A DNA stretch of 64,000 nucleotides from Nitrospirillum viridazoti CBAmc (GTDB lineage: Bacteria; Pseudomonadota; Alphaproteobacteria; Azospirillales; Azospirillaceae): the NCBI RefSeq assembly GCF_000730165.1, contig NZ_CP022110.1, forward strand, positions 1,743,501 to 1,807,500, read 5' to 3'. Under the pieces are notes generated by a model. That model had not been told where the DNA came from and did not search any database. It saw only the letters and a program-made list of their open reading frames with translations. A program made the translations under genes and the position numbers. Shown here piece after piece: positions 29,224-37,893 of the stretch; the stretch's first letter is position 1, and each line of letters starts with the position of its first letter.

Positions 29224-30117
29224 TTAAACGGTGAAATAGGCGGGGTGGTCGAGATCGGCCAGCAAGCCGGGCTGAGCCGGCGTCCAGCCCAGCAGGGCGC
29301 GGGTGTGGGCGCTGGCGGCCGGGCAGTCGATGGCGGCGAAACGGGTGAACCAGCCGAAGTGCTGGGCCGCCTCCTCCGCCGTCTGGGAAACGACGGGGAC
29401 GTCCAGCCGCCGGCCGATGACCGCCGCGATGTCCCTGAACGGCACGCCCTCTTCCGCGATGGCATGGAACGGGCCGCCCTCGGCTCCCCGTTCCAGCGCC
29501 AGGCGGAAGACGCGGGCCGCATCCACGCGGTGCACGGCCGGCCAGCGGTTCAGGCCCTCGCCGATATAGGGGGAGACGCCCTTTTCGCGCGCCAGCTGGA
29601 TCAGGCGCGGAACGAAGCCATGATCGCCGTGGCCATGGACCGAGGGAGCCAGCCGCACGGCCGTCACCCGCACGCCGTTGGCCCTCAACGCCGCCGCGGC
29701 CGCTTCCGGATTGCGGGGGAAGGCCTCGGACTCCGGCCGGATTGGGGTCTGCTCCGTGGCCAGGGTCCCCGGCGCCAGCAGGGCGACACCCGAGGTGACG
29801 ACCAGTGGCCGGTCGCTGCCCACCAGCACCTCACCGATGGCGGCGATGGCGCGCCGCTCATCCGCGCCATTCTGCGCGAAGTTGGTGAAGTCGTGGTTGA
29901 AGGCCAGGTGGATGACGCCGTCGGCCTGTTCGGCGCCGCGCTTCAGGCTTTCCAGGTCTTGCAGGCTGCCATGATGAACCTCGGCGCCGGCCGCGGCCAA
30001 GGCGGCCGCCTTGTCGGGCGCGCGGCATAGGCCCAGCACCTGGTGCCCCGCCGCAATCAGGTCGGCCACCACGGCGGCGCCGACCCATCCCGTGGCGCCT
30101 GTCACGAATACACGCAT
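29224..30117 (-). CDS. SDR-family NAD(P)-binding protein, paralog 2
   Basis: A tandem paralog of the following gene, 297 residues, beginning VFVTGATGWVGAAVVADLIA. The two proteins align along their whole length, including the C-terminal HFGW...LLGW blocks, so a local duplication is likely. The ATG at 30117 gives the conserved N-terminus; the longer open frame upstream runs through the divergent regulator gene. It is divergent from a MmyB-like regulator 81 bases away. Confidence 0.82.
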   Translation of the reverse strand: MRVFVTGATGWVGAAVVADLIAAGHQVLGLCRAPDKAAALAAAGAEVHHGSLQDLESLKRGAEQADGVIHLAFNHDFTNFAQNGADERRAIAAIGEVLVGSDRPLVVTSGVALLAPGTLATEQTPIRPESEAFPRNPEAAAAALRANGVRVTAVRLAPSVHGHGDHGFVPRLIQLAREKGVSPYIGEGLNRWPAVHRVDAARVFRLALERGAEGGPFHAIAEEGVPFRDIAAVIGRRLDVPVVSQTAEEAAQHFGWFTRFAAIDCPAASAHTRALLGWTPAQPGLLADLDHPAYFTV

Positions 30118-30169
30118 CTGCGTCGTCTCCAAGTTTCGCTGAAGACAACTCTCGACGCCCGCTCTATCC

Positions 30170-30191
30170 TGGTAAAGTAGTGACCTTATCA
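30170..30191. promoter_or_regulatory. Candidate operator between SDR pair and MmyB-type regulator
   Basis: TGGTAAAG (30170-30177) and CCTTATCA (30184-30191) pair at six of eight positions around a six-base spacer. The AT-rich dyad lies 8-29 bases before the regulator ATG and 53 bases before the SDR start. The evidence is positional and symmetric only. Confidence 0.4.
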
Positions 30192-30198
30192 TAGTAAA

Positions 30199-31053
30199 AT
30201 GGCTAACAGGATGAGCGAGCCACTGACCGCCGACAGTCCGGGTGACAACAAGTTGGGTGACTACCTGCGCGACCGGCGCACCAAGCTGGACCCCGCCGCC
30301 CTGGGCTTCCCGGCGGAGCGGCGGCGCACCGCCGGCCTGCGCCGGGAGGAGGTGGCGCAACGCGCCAACATCAGCCCCACCTGGTACACGTGGCTGGAAC
30401 AGGGCCGGGGCGGCGCCCCCTCCGCCGATGTGCTGGACCGCATTGCCCGCGCCCTGATGCTGACGGAGGCGGAGCGGGAGCATCTGTTCCTGCTGGGCCT
30501 GGGCCGCCCGCCCGAGGTGCGTTATCGCCGAAACGACAGCGTAACGCCCCGCCTGCAACGCGTGCTGGACGCGCTGGACCCCAGCCCCGCCCTGATCCGC
30601 ACGGCGACCTGGGATGTGGTGGCCTGGAACCGGGCGGCCACCGTCATGCTGACCGATTACGGCGCCCTGCCGCCGGAGCGGCGCAACATCCTGCGCATCC
30701 TTTTCCTGGACCCGCGTGCCCGCGCCGTTCAGTACGATTGGGAAAGCGTAGCGCGTTTTGTCCTGGGCGCCTTCCGCATTGACGCCGCGCGGGCGGGGGC
30801 CGCCGCCGAGGTGGAGCCGCTGGTGGAAGAGTTGTGCCGCCTCAGCCCCGAATTCGCCACCCTGTGGCGCGAGAACGGGGTTGTCAGCGCACCGCATGAG
30901 GCGGTGAAGCACATCCGCCATCCCGTCATCGGCCCCCTCGCCTTCGAATACACGGCCTTTGCGGTGGATGGCCGGACAGACCTCACCATGACGGTCTACA
31001 ACCCCGCCACGGCGGAGGACGCCCAGCGCATCCAATCGCTGATGCGGTCGTGA
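30199..31053 (+). CDS. XRE-family regulator with MmyB-like ligand domain
   Basis: The 284-residue protein has an N-terminal helix-turn-helix (GLRREEVAQRANISPTWYTWLEQG) and a C-terminal MmyB-like ligand-binding domain of PAS type (WDVVAWNRAATVMLTDY ... HPVIGPLAFEYTAFAVDG). This architecture usually represses a neighbouring SDR or oxidoreductase gene and responds to a small ligand. The divergent position beside the two SDR paralogs fits that pattern. Confidence 0.88.
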   Translation: MANRMSEPLTADSPGDNKLGDYLRDRRTKLDPAALGFPAERRRTAGLRREEVAQRANISPTWYTWLEQGRGGAPSADVLDRIARALMLTEAEREHLFLLGLGRPPEVRYRRNDSVTPRLQRVLDALDPSPALIRTATWDVVAWNRAATVMLTDYGALPPERRNILRILFLDPRARAVQYDWESVARFVLGAFRIDAARAGAAAEVEPLVEELCRLSPEFATLWRENGVVSAPHEAVKHIRHPVIGPLAFEYTAFAVDGRTDLTMTVYNPATAEDAQRIQSLMRS

Positions 31054-32241
31054 TCACGCCATCTCGGCCACCCGCGCGCGGCGCAGGTAAAGCGACAGGA
31101 CCACGCCCAGCCCCGCCGCAGCCCCACCCACCAGGAAGACGCTGCTATAGCCGGCGCGATCGGCCAGGAAACCGACCAGAGGACCTGTCAGGCCGTAGGC
31201 CAGATCCTGGAAGGCGGTGAAGCCGCCCAAGGCCGTGCCGCGCAGGTGCGGGGGCACCAGGTGCACCACCTCCCGCCCCATGGACGGGAAGATCATGGAG
31301 CAGCCCAGGCCGGTCATGAAGGCGCCGGCCAGCGCGAGGATAGGGTCATGGGCGCTCCACACCAGGAACTGGCCCGCGGCCTCGACAGCCAGCGAGCCGG
31401 TGGCCACCAGCAATCCGCCGATGCGGTCCGGCAGGTGGCCGAACACCACCCGCATCAGGACGAAGCCGCCGCCGAACGCCGTGAGGCCCAGGCCGGCGTA
31501 GTCCCACATGCGGCTCAGAAAATAGAGGGCGAAGAAGGCGCCAATGGCGGCGAAGCCGATGCCCTGCAGGCAGACGATCAGCCCGTGCAGCCAGATGCGA
31601 CCCATGACGCCCACAAAGGACGGGCGGGCGGCCTGGGGATGCGGGGCGATGCCGGCCAGGGGCCAGATCGCCAGCAGCCCCAGGCAGGGCAATGCGGCGC
31701 TCACCGCCATGGCGCTGGCGAAACCGGCACGGTCCAGCAGCGCCAGGCCGATGGGTCCGCCGACGGCCAACGCGCCATAGATGGCAGCACCGACAAGGGA
31801 CAGGACCTTGCCCGTGCGCTGGGGACCGGCGATGCCGATCCCCCAGGCGACGACGCCAACCCCGGCGAAACTTTCCCCCAGGCCCAGCAGCACACGGCCG
31901 GCCAACAGGGTGAGGAAGGCCGCCACCGGCCTGTCCTGCAGCAGGCCCGCGCTCAGGGACACCAGGCCGCCCACCCCGTAGAGGACCAGGCCGCGCGCCA
32001 CGGCCGCCTTGGCGCCCCGCCGGTCGGACAGGCCGCCCGCCGGCCCCCGGCTGAGGATGGCGGTGAGAAAAGTCATGCCGGTGCCGAGACCAGCCCAGGC
32101 ATTGTCCAACCCCAGCTGCCCGGTGACATAGACGGGCACGGCCGGAAGGGGGATGGCGACACAGAGGTAGGACAGGAAGAGGATGGCGATCAGCAGCGGC
32201 AGGCGGCGCTGCGCCGGATCACGCGACGGAATGGATGCCAT
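31054..32241 (-). CDS. MFS transporter (YhhS-like)
   Basis: This 395-residue protein has 12 predicted membrane segments and the MFS loop 2-3 signature SRGPAGGLSDRRGAKAAV. It resembles the YhhS-type efflux group. The start at 32241 (MASIPSRDPAQRR) was chosen because it lies just before the first membrane segment. Its 3' end abuts the convergent MmyB-type regulator. The substrate is unknown. Confidence 0.82.
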   Translation of the reverse strand: MASIPSRDPAQRRLPLLIAILFLSYLCVAIPLPAVPVYVTGQLGLDNAWAGLGTGMTFLTAILSRGPAGGLSDRRGAKAAVARGLVLYGVGGLVSLSAGLLQDRPVAAFLTLLAGRVLLGLGESFAGVGVVAWGIGIAGPQRTGKVLSLVGAAIYGALAVGGPIGLALLDRAGFASAMAVSAALPCLGLLAIWPLAGIAPHPQAARPSFVGVMGRIWLHGLIVCLQGIGFAAIGAFFALYFLSRMWDYAGLGLTAFGGGFVLMRVVFGHLPDRIGGLLVATGSLAVEAAGQFLVWSAHDPILALAGAFMTGLGCSMIFPSMGREVVHLVPPHLRGTALGGFTAFQDLAYGLTGPLVGFLADRAGYSSVFLVGGAAAGLGVVLSLYLRRARVAEMA

Positions 32242-32654
32242 GGAAACGCTCCGGGCTCTTGCCCAGGCCGGCACGCGCGGCAACGCACGAGCCGTCCGGT
32301 GGGACGGTCGATGCGTTGGTTGACGTGGAACGCTTACGGCCGCCTTGGGGAGCGGCATCAGGAGAGGCACGTCGCCGTGCCGTGCTGAAAATACGACGAC
32401 TTCGTCACATCGCCTAGTCGCATTGCGGCAGTGTCTGAGGCGGCAAGGGCAAGCCGTTATTTTTACGAACAGAACAGACCAGATTCATTCCGATTTCGAG
32501 TCTTCGCCGCCCCTGTTGTCGCGCCAGTGCTCAGCTTTCCAAAGGCGGGCGACCGTAGCGCGGCACAAACGGGCGCCACCACACACTTGACATGAGGAGC
32601 GCCCGGCAAGGTATTGTATTTGAATTTAATTCCAGTAGCAGCTCATCCAATTTC
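32242..32654. other. Gene-free stretch between MFS and ABC-F genes
   Basis: I see no supported gene in these 413 bases, only short out-of-frame openings. The region has lower GC than its surroundings near 32600-32640. A small palindrome (GGCACG / CGTGCC near 32366-32381) lies in the MFS leader. The MFS promoter should be here, but I cannot place it. Confidence 0.4.
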
Positions 32655-34238
32655 TCAAACACCCAGAACCAGTCGCCGGGTGATGCCGATGGCTTGAAGG
32701 AAGGCGGGGTCATGGCTGACCACCAGCAGGGCGCCGTCATAGGCGCGCAAGCCCGCCTCCACCACCTCGATGGCGTCGATGTCCAGATGGTTGGTGGGCT
32801 CATCCAGGATCAGCAGGGGCGGCGGCGCCCCGCCACCCAACACGCAGGCCAACCCGGCACGCATCAGTTCGCCACCGCTCAGGCTGGCCACCCCCTGCAA
32901 GGCCGCGTCGGCACGGAAACGGAACCGGGCCAGGGCGGCACGGCAGGTGTTCTCGGTGGCGCCGGGGTTCAGGCGGCGAAAGTTTTCCAGGACGGACAGC
33001 GCCGGATCCAGCACGCCCACCCGCTGGTCCAGCAGCGCCATGCCGGTGTAGACCCGCACGGCACCGGACCAGGGTGCCAGGCGGCCGGTCAGTACCGCCA
33101 GCAGGGTGCTCTTGCCCGACCCGTTGGGGCCCTCCACAGTCACCCGCTCGGGGCCCGTCACCGTCAGGGACAGGCCATCCAGGATGGGGCGCCCCTCCGC
33201 ATAGCCGGCGGTCACCGCCTCCAGTGCCAGCGCCACCTTCTGGGCCGGCAGGCGGGTGGAGGCCAGGGTGATGGACAGGGGCTGCAGCACCTCGATGCGG
33301 GCGCGGGCCGCCGCCGCCGCGTCCTCCGCCTGGGCGCCTCGGGCATCGGCCAGGCGGGCGCCGGCCCCGGCGCTGCGCTCGGCATTGTCCTGCCGTTGCC
33401 CCAGCAAGATGCGCGGCATGTCACCCTTGTCCGCCTTGCGCCGGCCGGCACCGTCGCGTCGCGCCTGGCGCTCCACCGCCTCCTGCGCCCGCCGCGCGGC
33501 ATCGGCCACGCGTTTCTCCGCCTCATCCAGGTCATGCCGGGCCGCCGCCAACTCCTGGGCCTTCAAGGCGCGGTAGCGGCTCCAGCCCCCGCCGTAGCTT
33601 GTGGCGCCCAGGGAGGTCAGCTCGACGATAACGTCCATGCCCTCCAGCAGGGCGCGGTCGTGGCTGACGACGATGGCGCCGGCCTTCCATCCGCCCAGCA
33701 GGGTCGCCACGGCGGCGCGGCCCTCCGCGTCCAGATTGTTGGTGGGCTCATCCAGCAGCAGGAAGTCCGGCTCGGCGAACACCAGGGCCGCCAGCGCCAC
33801 CCGCGTCCGCTGGCCTCCCGACAAGGTCGCCAGCGGTGTCCCGGGCGCCACGTCCAAGGCCAGGCGCGCCAGCGCGCCCTGCAGCCGTGCCTCCAGTGTC
33901 CAGTCGGCATCCCCCAGTTCATCCACGGTCGCGATACCCTGCTCCGCCCGGCGCAGCAGCGCCAAGCCGTCGGCCACGCCGAACAGATCGGCCACGGTCT
34001 CGTCGGCACACGGGTGCACGCCCTGGCGCAACACGCCCAGGGTGCCCGGCACGGTCACCGCACCCGCCTGCGGCGGCGCCGCCCCGGCGATCAGCGCCAG
34101 CAGCGTGGATTTGCCCACGCCGTTACGCCCGACAAGGCCGGTGCGCTGGGGTCCGAAACTGAGGGAGAGATGGGAGAAAAGCCGGCGCCCGTCAGGCGTG
34201 GCCCAGCTGAGATCGGCAAGCGTGATGGTGGCAGGCAT
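32655..34238 (-). CDS. ABC-F family ATPase
   Basis: The soluble 527-residue protein has two ABC domains and no membrane segments. Walker A motifs are GRNGVGKSTLL in the first half and GPNGSGKSTLL in the second. Signatures are LSGGQRTRVALAAL and LSGGELMRAGLACVL, and LLLDEPTNNLD and LILDEPTNHLD are the Walker B regions. A charged linker (about residues 230-300) joins the domains. ABC-F proteins act on the ribosome in translation or antibiotic protection. The ATG at 34238 gives the conserved N-terminus ITLADLSWATPDGRRLF. Confidence 0.88.
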   Translation of the reverse strand: MPATITLADLSWATPDGRRLFSHLSLSFGPQRTGLVGRNGVGKSTLLALIAGAAPPQAGAVTVPGTLGVLRQGVHPCADETVADLFGVADGLALLRRAEQGIATVDELGDADWTLEARLQGALARLALDVAPGTPLATLSGGQRTRVALAALVFAEPDFLLLDEPTNNLDAEGRAAVATLLGGWKAGAIVVSHDRALLEGMDVIVELTSLGATSYGGGWSRYRALKAQELAAARHDLDEAEKRVADAARRAQEAVERQARRDGAGRRKADKGDMPRILLGQRQDNAERSAGAGARLADARGAQAEDAAAAARARIEVLQPLSITLASTRLPAQKVALALEAVTAGYAEGRPILDGLSLTVTGPERVTVEGPNGSGKSTLLAVLTGRLAPWSGAVRVYTGMALLDQRVGVLDPALSVLENFRRLNPGATENTCRAALARFRFRADAALQGVASLSGGELMRAGLACVLGGGAPPPLLILDEPTNHLDIDAIEVVEAGLRAYDGALLVVSHDPAFLQAIGITRRLVLGV

Positions 34239-34373
34239 GATGGATATCCCCGAAGACGGAACGAAGGCTCGTCGTGTTCGGGCGGAAATCCATGAAGCAC
34301 CATCCAGTTGGTTCGCACTGGCCACAAACCTAGGGACGGCAAAGGGCGATTTCAAGCGTGGGTGTGGACGGGA

Positions 34374-34461
34374 TGGCGGATGGGGTGGGATTCGAACCCA
34401 CGGTGAGTTGCCCCACGGCGGTTTTCAAGACCGCTGCCTTAAACCACTCGGCCACCCATCC
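34374..34461 (-). tRNA. tRNA-Ser (anticodon TGA)
   Basis: The minus strand folds as a class II tRNA: acceptor arms GGATGGG and CCCATCC (34455-34461 and 34378-34384), TGGCCGAGTGG D-arm, anticodon loop with TGA in CTTGAAA, a long variable arm, and the T-loop GGTTCGAATCC. The 3' CCA is encoded (34374-34376). No integrase or att-like duplication is visible nearby. Confidence 0.95.
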
Positions 34462-34617
34462 GTCTTATCCGTCAGCAGGTTGGCGGACATCCTCAACCCT
34501 GGGCGGGAAGACGAATCCATCCGGTTCCACCGATGGCCCGGGCCTGGGGCGCCGGGAGGCCCATCGTCTAGCATTCCCTCGCGGCCCGCGTCCACACGGT
34601 TGCGCGGGGTGCCGCCA

Positions 34618-35259
34618 TTATTCCTGGCCGCTGACCCGCCAAGCCCGCACCAGGTTGCAGCATTCCTGCGCCAGCTGGATGCGCCGGGGCGGTTCGGCCG
34701 ACAGCGCCGGGGGGAACAGGCGCGCCAGGGCCGGGGTGGCATCGACGTCCAGGGCCAGGACGACGCGCTGTTCGGGCGCCGGGTTCTCGACCTGATGGGG
34801 GATGGAAAAGTCACCCGCCCAGGCCTGGCCGGGGGGATAGGCGGCCGCCTCGTGCCCGATCCAGGTCACGGCGGCCGGCGGCACGGCGATGGGAATGAGG
34901 ATGCGCGCCTCCGCCAAGTGCAGGGCCTGGCCGTCATAATGCCATTTCAGGATCTCCCCCGGCCCCTGCCGCAGCAGGTAGCTGGCCCGCACCCGCCAGT
35001 CCGCGCGCGCCAGAAGCGCGGCGACGGACGGCATCATGGCCAATGCCGGCATCGCCACCGGCGCCCCCTCCAGGCGTCGGTCCAGCAGCGGCACGGATGT
35101 CCAGCCGTTGGTACCGCCGAAACTGCCGCGCGCCTCGGCCGGCAAATCCCGGTCCAGGGTGGCGAAGTCCGCCTGAAGCGCGGCCACGTCCATCGCCATG
35201 GCCAACGGGCCGTGCAAGGTGAGCCCGCTGTCCCGCGTCAATTCCTGCCAAGGATGCAA
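34618..35259 (-). CDS. Aspartyl/asparaginyl beta-hydroxylase-like protein
   Basis: The 213-residue protein has the double-stranded beta-helix pattern of Asp/Asn beta-hydroxylases: iron-site region ILKWHYDGQALH, RILIPIAVPP, then AGDFSIPHQVENPAPEQRVVLALD with a second histidine and the 2-oxoglutarate-binding arginine. These are Fe(II)/2-oxoglutarate dioxygenases. The substrate is unknown. It stands alone between tRNA-Ser and the divergent DUF885 gene. Confidence 0.8.
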   Translation of the reverse strand: MHPWQELTRDSGLTLHGPLAMAMDVAALQADFATLDRDLPAEARGSFGGTNGWTSVPLLDRRLEGAPVAMPALAMMPSVAALLARADWRVRASYLLRQGPGEILKWHYDGQALHLAEARILIPIAVPPAAVTWIGHEAAAYPPGQAWAGDFSIPHQVENPAPEQRVVLALDVDATPALARLFPPALSAEPPRRIQLAQECCNLVRAWRVSGQE

Positions 35260-35439
35260 GCCCGCCCCCGTCCCCTACGCCCGTGCACCACGTTCCTGTT
35301 TAGCGGTTAAGCCGCCCGGCCGCCATGAGACAGGTCATCCACCGGCACGCCCCCGCGCCGGGCGATTTCCCCCTCGCGCCCCGCCCCCGGGCCGGGTACA
35401 AGCGGATCAGGCAGTTGCATACAATATCGGGAGCGAGAC

Positions 35440-37290
35440 ATGTCGGATATCAGCCGCCGCGCGTTGCTGGCGGGCGCCTCGGCCGTGGCCACCAGCCTGG
35501 CCCTGCCCTTCCCCGTCTGGGCCGCGGAGGCCACCCCGGCGCCGGGTGACGCAGCGGCGGAAAAGCTGCTGGCCGGCATCGCCGAGCGGCTGCTGGCTGA
35601 ATATCCGGAAAACGCCACGGCGCTGGGCATCGACAAGGACGGGCGCGCGGCTCTGCACGGCCGCCTGACCGACCGCTCCGCCGCCGCCGACCGCGCCCGC
35701 GCCGCCTGGGCCAGCGAGACGCTGAAGACCCTACAGGCGGTGGACCGCGCCGCCCTGTCCGCCCCCCAGGCCCTGAACGTGGACGTGACGGAGGAGGCCT
35801 TCCGCACCGCCATCGAAGGCTGGCGTTTCCCCTTCGGCGATGTGGGCACGCTGTCCGGCCAGAACAGCTTCCGCAACACGCCCTATTCGGTGACGCCCCT
35901 GGGCGGCGCCTATGTCGACATCCCCACCTTCCTCGACACCCAGCACACGGTGGAGACCGCCGCCGATGCCGACGCCTATCTGGCGCGGGTGGAGGCCTAT
36001 GCCGGCGAACTGGCGGCGGAGGCCGAGCGCCTGGACCATGACCGCGGCGTGGGCATGGTGGCGCCCGACTTCGTGCTGGACATCATGCTGGGACAGATGG
36101 TGCCGTCGCGGGCCGAACCCGTCGCCCAATGGGGCTTGGTGGAGTCGCTGCGCCAGCGCGCCGCCAAGGCCAGGCTGCCGGAGCGCTACGCCAAGGAGGT
36201 GGAGGCGCTGTGCGCCGCCAAGGTGGCGCCGGCCCTGGACAAGCAAATCGCTGCTCTGAAGGCCCAGCGCACCGTGGCGGTGGCGGAGCCCGGGGTGTGG
36301 CAGCGGCCGCAGGGCGAGGAGTACTACGCCTGGGCGCTGAAGGCCGGCACCACCACCACCCGCACGGCGGAGGAGATGCACGCCCAGGGGCGGGAGCAGA
36401 TCGCCCAGATCCAGGCGGAGATGGACACCCTGCTGAAGGCCCAGGGCCTGAGCCAAGGCACGGTGGGGGAGCGCATGACGGCGCTGAGCAAACGCCCGGA
36501 CCTGCTGTTCGCCAACGACGATTCCGGCCGGGCCAAGCTGCTGGAATACCTGAACGGCCGCATCGCCGACATCCGCACCCGCCTGCCCCGCGCCTTCGCC
36601 ACCCTGGTGCAGGGCAAGCTGGTCATCCGCCGCGTGCCGCCCGCCATCCAGGACGGCGCCCCCAACGGCTACGCCTCGGCCGGCAGCATCGACGGCAGCG
36701 TGCCCGGCTATTACTACATCAACCTCAAGGACACGGGCATCTGGCCGCGCTATTCCCTGCCCACGCTGTGCTATCACGAGGGTATTCCCGGCCACATCTG
36801 GCAGGGCGAATACGCCAACCAGCTGCCCCTGATCCGCACCCACCTGGCCTTCAACGCCTATTCCGAGGGCTGGGCGCTGTATGCCGAGCAGTTGGGCAAC
36901 GAGCTGGGCGCCTATGACGGCGACCCGCTGGGCAAGCTGGGCTTCCTGCAGTCCATCGGCTTCCGTGCCTGCCGCCTGGTGGTGGATACCGGCATCCACG
37001 CCAAGCGCTGGGGCTTCCAGCAGGCGCTGGACTGGTTCCACGCCAACACCGGCATGCCGGTGGCCCAGCTGCGTAGCGAGCTGAACCGCTACTGCGCCAT
37101 GCCGGGCCAAGCCTGCGGCTACAAGATGGGCCACAACCAGATCAACATGCTGCGCAAGAAGGCCGAGGGCGCCCTGGGCCAGCGCTTCGACCTGAAGCGC
37201 TTCGACGACGCCCTGGTGCTGTCGGGCAACGTGCCCCTGACCCTGCTGGAACGCATCATCGACCAGCACATCGCGGCCGTGAAGGGCTGA
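35440..37290 (+). CDS. DUF885 family metallo-hydrolase, Tat-exported
   Basis: The 616-residue protein has a twin-arginine signal (SRRALLAGASAVATSLALP, cleavage near VWAAEA) and a zinc-peptidase-like motif HEGIPGH at about residue 446, followed by AYSEGWALYAEQLG with the likely third ligand. DUF885 proteins are thought to be M32-related periplasmic peptidases. The length is normal. GGGAG precedes the ATG. A GC-rich hairpin follows the stop. Confidence 0.85.
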   Translation: MSDISRRALLAGASAVATSLALPFPVWAAEATPAPGDAAAEKLLAGIAERLLAEYPENATALGIDKDGRAALHGRLTDRSAAADRARAAWASETLKTLQAVDRAALSAPQALNVDVTEEAFRTAIEGWRFPFGDVGTLSGQNSFRNTPYSVTPLGGAYVDIPTFLDTQHTVETAADADAYLARVEAYAGELAAEAERLDHDRGVGMVAPDFVLDIMLGQMVPSRAEPVAQWGLVESLRQRAAKARLPERYAKEVEALCAAKVAPALDKQIAALKAQRTVAVAEPGVWQRPQGEEYYAWALKAGTTTTRTAEEMHAQGREQIAQIQAEMDTLLKAQGLSQGTVGERMTALSKRPDLLFANDDSGRAKLLEYLNGRIADIRTRLPRAFATLVQGKLVIRRVPPAIQDGAPNGYASAGSIDGSVPGYYYINLKDTGIWPRYSLPTLCYHEGIPGHIWQGEYANQLPLIRTHLAFNAYSEGWALYAEQLGNELGAYDGDPLGKLGFLQSIGFRACRLVVDTGIHAKRWGFQQALDWFHANTGMPVAQLRSELNRYCAMPGQACGYKMGHNQINMLRKKAEGALGQRFDLKRFDDALVLSGNVPLTLLERIIDQHIAAVKG

Positions 37291-37291
37291 G

Positions 37292-37334
37292 GCTGGACGG
37301 GCGGCGGCTGGAGAAACCTGGCCGCCGTCCCAGC
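37292..37334 (+). terminator. Possible terminator hairpin after the DUF885 gene
   Basis: A GCTGG...CCAGC outer stem and a GGCGGC/GCCGCC inner stem pair imperfectly two bases after the stop codon. No T-run follows, so factor-independent termination is doubtful. Confidence 0.3.
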
Positions 37335-37419
37335 TAGGCACGCCATTGGCTCAAGTCACACGCACATGACCAAAGAACGAGCCGTGGGTGATTGAAAAAG
37401 TGATCCGAATAAGGGCTTC

Positions 37420-37893
37420 CTAGTCAGATTTATTGACGTCACGCACAAGATACAGATCCATGCAAATCTGAAAATAGTATCCAAGTATGGCCATGCGCGA
37501 TCTGGCCGCCGTCTCATAATCCCCCGCTATTTCGACGTCATCCATCTCCATGACATGAGAGAGCATATCGTTCATGCTCATTTCCCTTGGATCGCACGTC
37601 CCTAGCGCACCTAACGCCCTCAACAGATCCTGATTGGCCCGACGATAGTCTTGGCGCCCGAACGACATTCTAGCCCAACTCCAGTACTGCATGATCCGCT
37701 TAAACTGGGCCGGATCTATCGTGGGAATGGTGGGATCATCTCCCCGATGTGCGTCCCCGTCAGCGCTGCAGCTTGGCCCACCGCCACCTGCCGACGCGCC
37801 GCCCGTTGGCTGGCAGATAAGGGGCAGGGCCATGATAGCAGACCACAAGGCTGCTTTAGCGGACTTCCGGATAGATGCGGCGCAAGACGCCAT
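37420..37893 (-). CDS. Small exported protein; candidate immunity protein of module 1
   Basis: I recognise no family. The 157-residue product starts with a plausible signal peptide (basic SIRKSAK, hydrophobic AALWSAIMALPLIC, possible cleavage after GGASA), then a mainly helical region with several cysteines. ATG at 37893 has GAGGG five bases upstream and overlaps the 3' end of the preceding module 1 gene by 38 bases, so the two are coupled. The arrangement parallels the second locus (41461-42829), where a signal-peptide protein also follows the modular gene. The immunity role is inferred. Confidence 0.6.
   Translation of the reverse strand: MASCAASIRKSAKAALWSAIMALPLICQPTGGASAGGGGPSCSADGDAHRGDDPTIPTIDPAQFKRIMQYWSWARMSFGRQDYRRANQDLLRALGALGTCDPREMSMNDMLSHVMEMDDVEIAGDYETAARSRMAILGYYFQICMDLYLVRDVNKSD

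Noticed and set aside
32470-32640. Plus-strand TTGACA at about 32587 as a promoter
   Set aside because: No gene follows on the plus strand, and a -10 at suitable spacing is not convincing.
32531-32803. Minus-strand 90-codon open frame at the end of the ABC-F gene
   Set aside because: It overlaps the ABC-F coding region out of frame, and its tail in the gene-free stretch has no recognisable features.
34374-34461. tRNA-Ser as an integration site for the accessory region
   Set aside because: No integrase gene or repeated tRNA 3' end was found within the window.
35731-37341. Minus-strand open frame of 536 codons
   Set aside because: It is antisense to the DUF885 gene with its HEGIPGH motif and Tat signal; composition is shadow-like.
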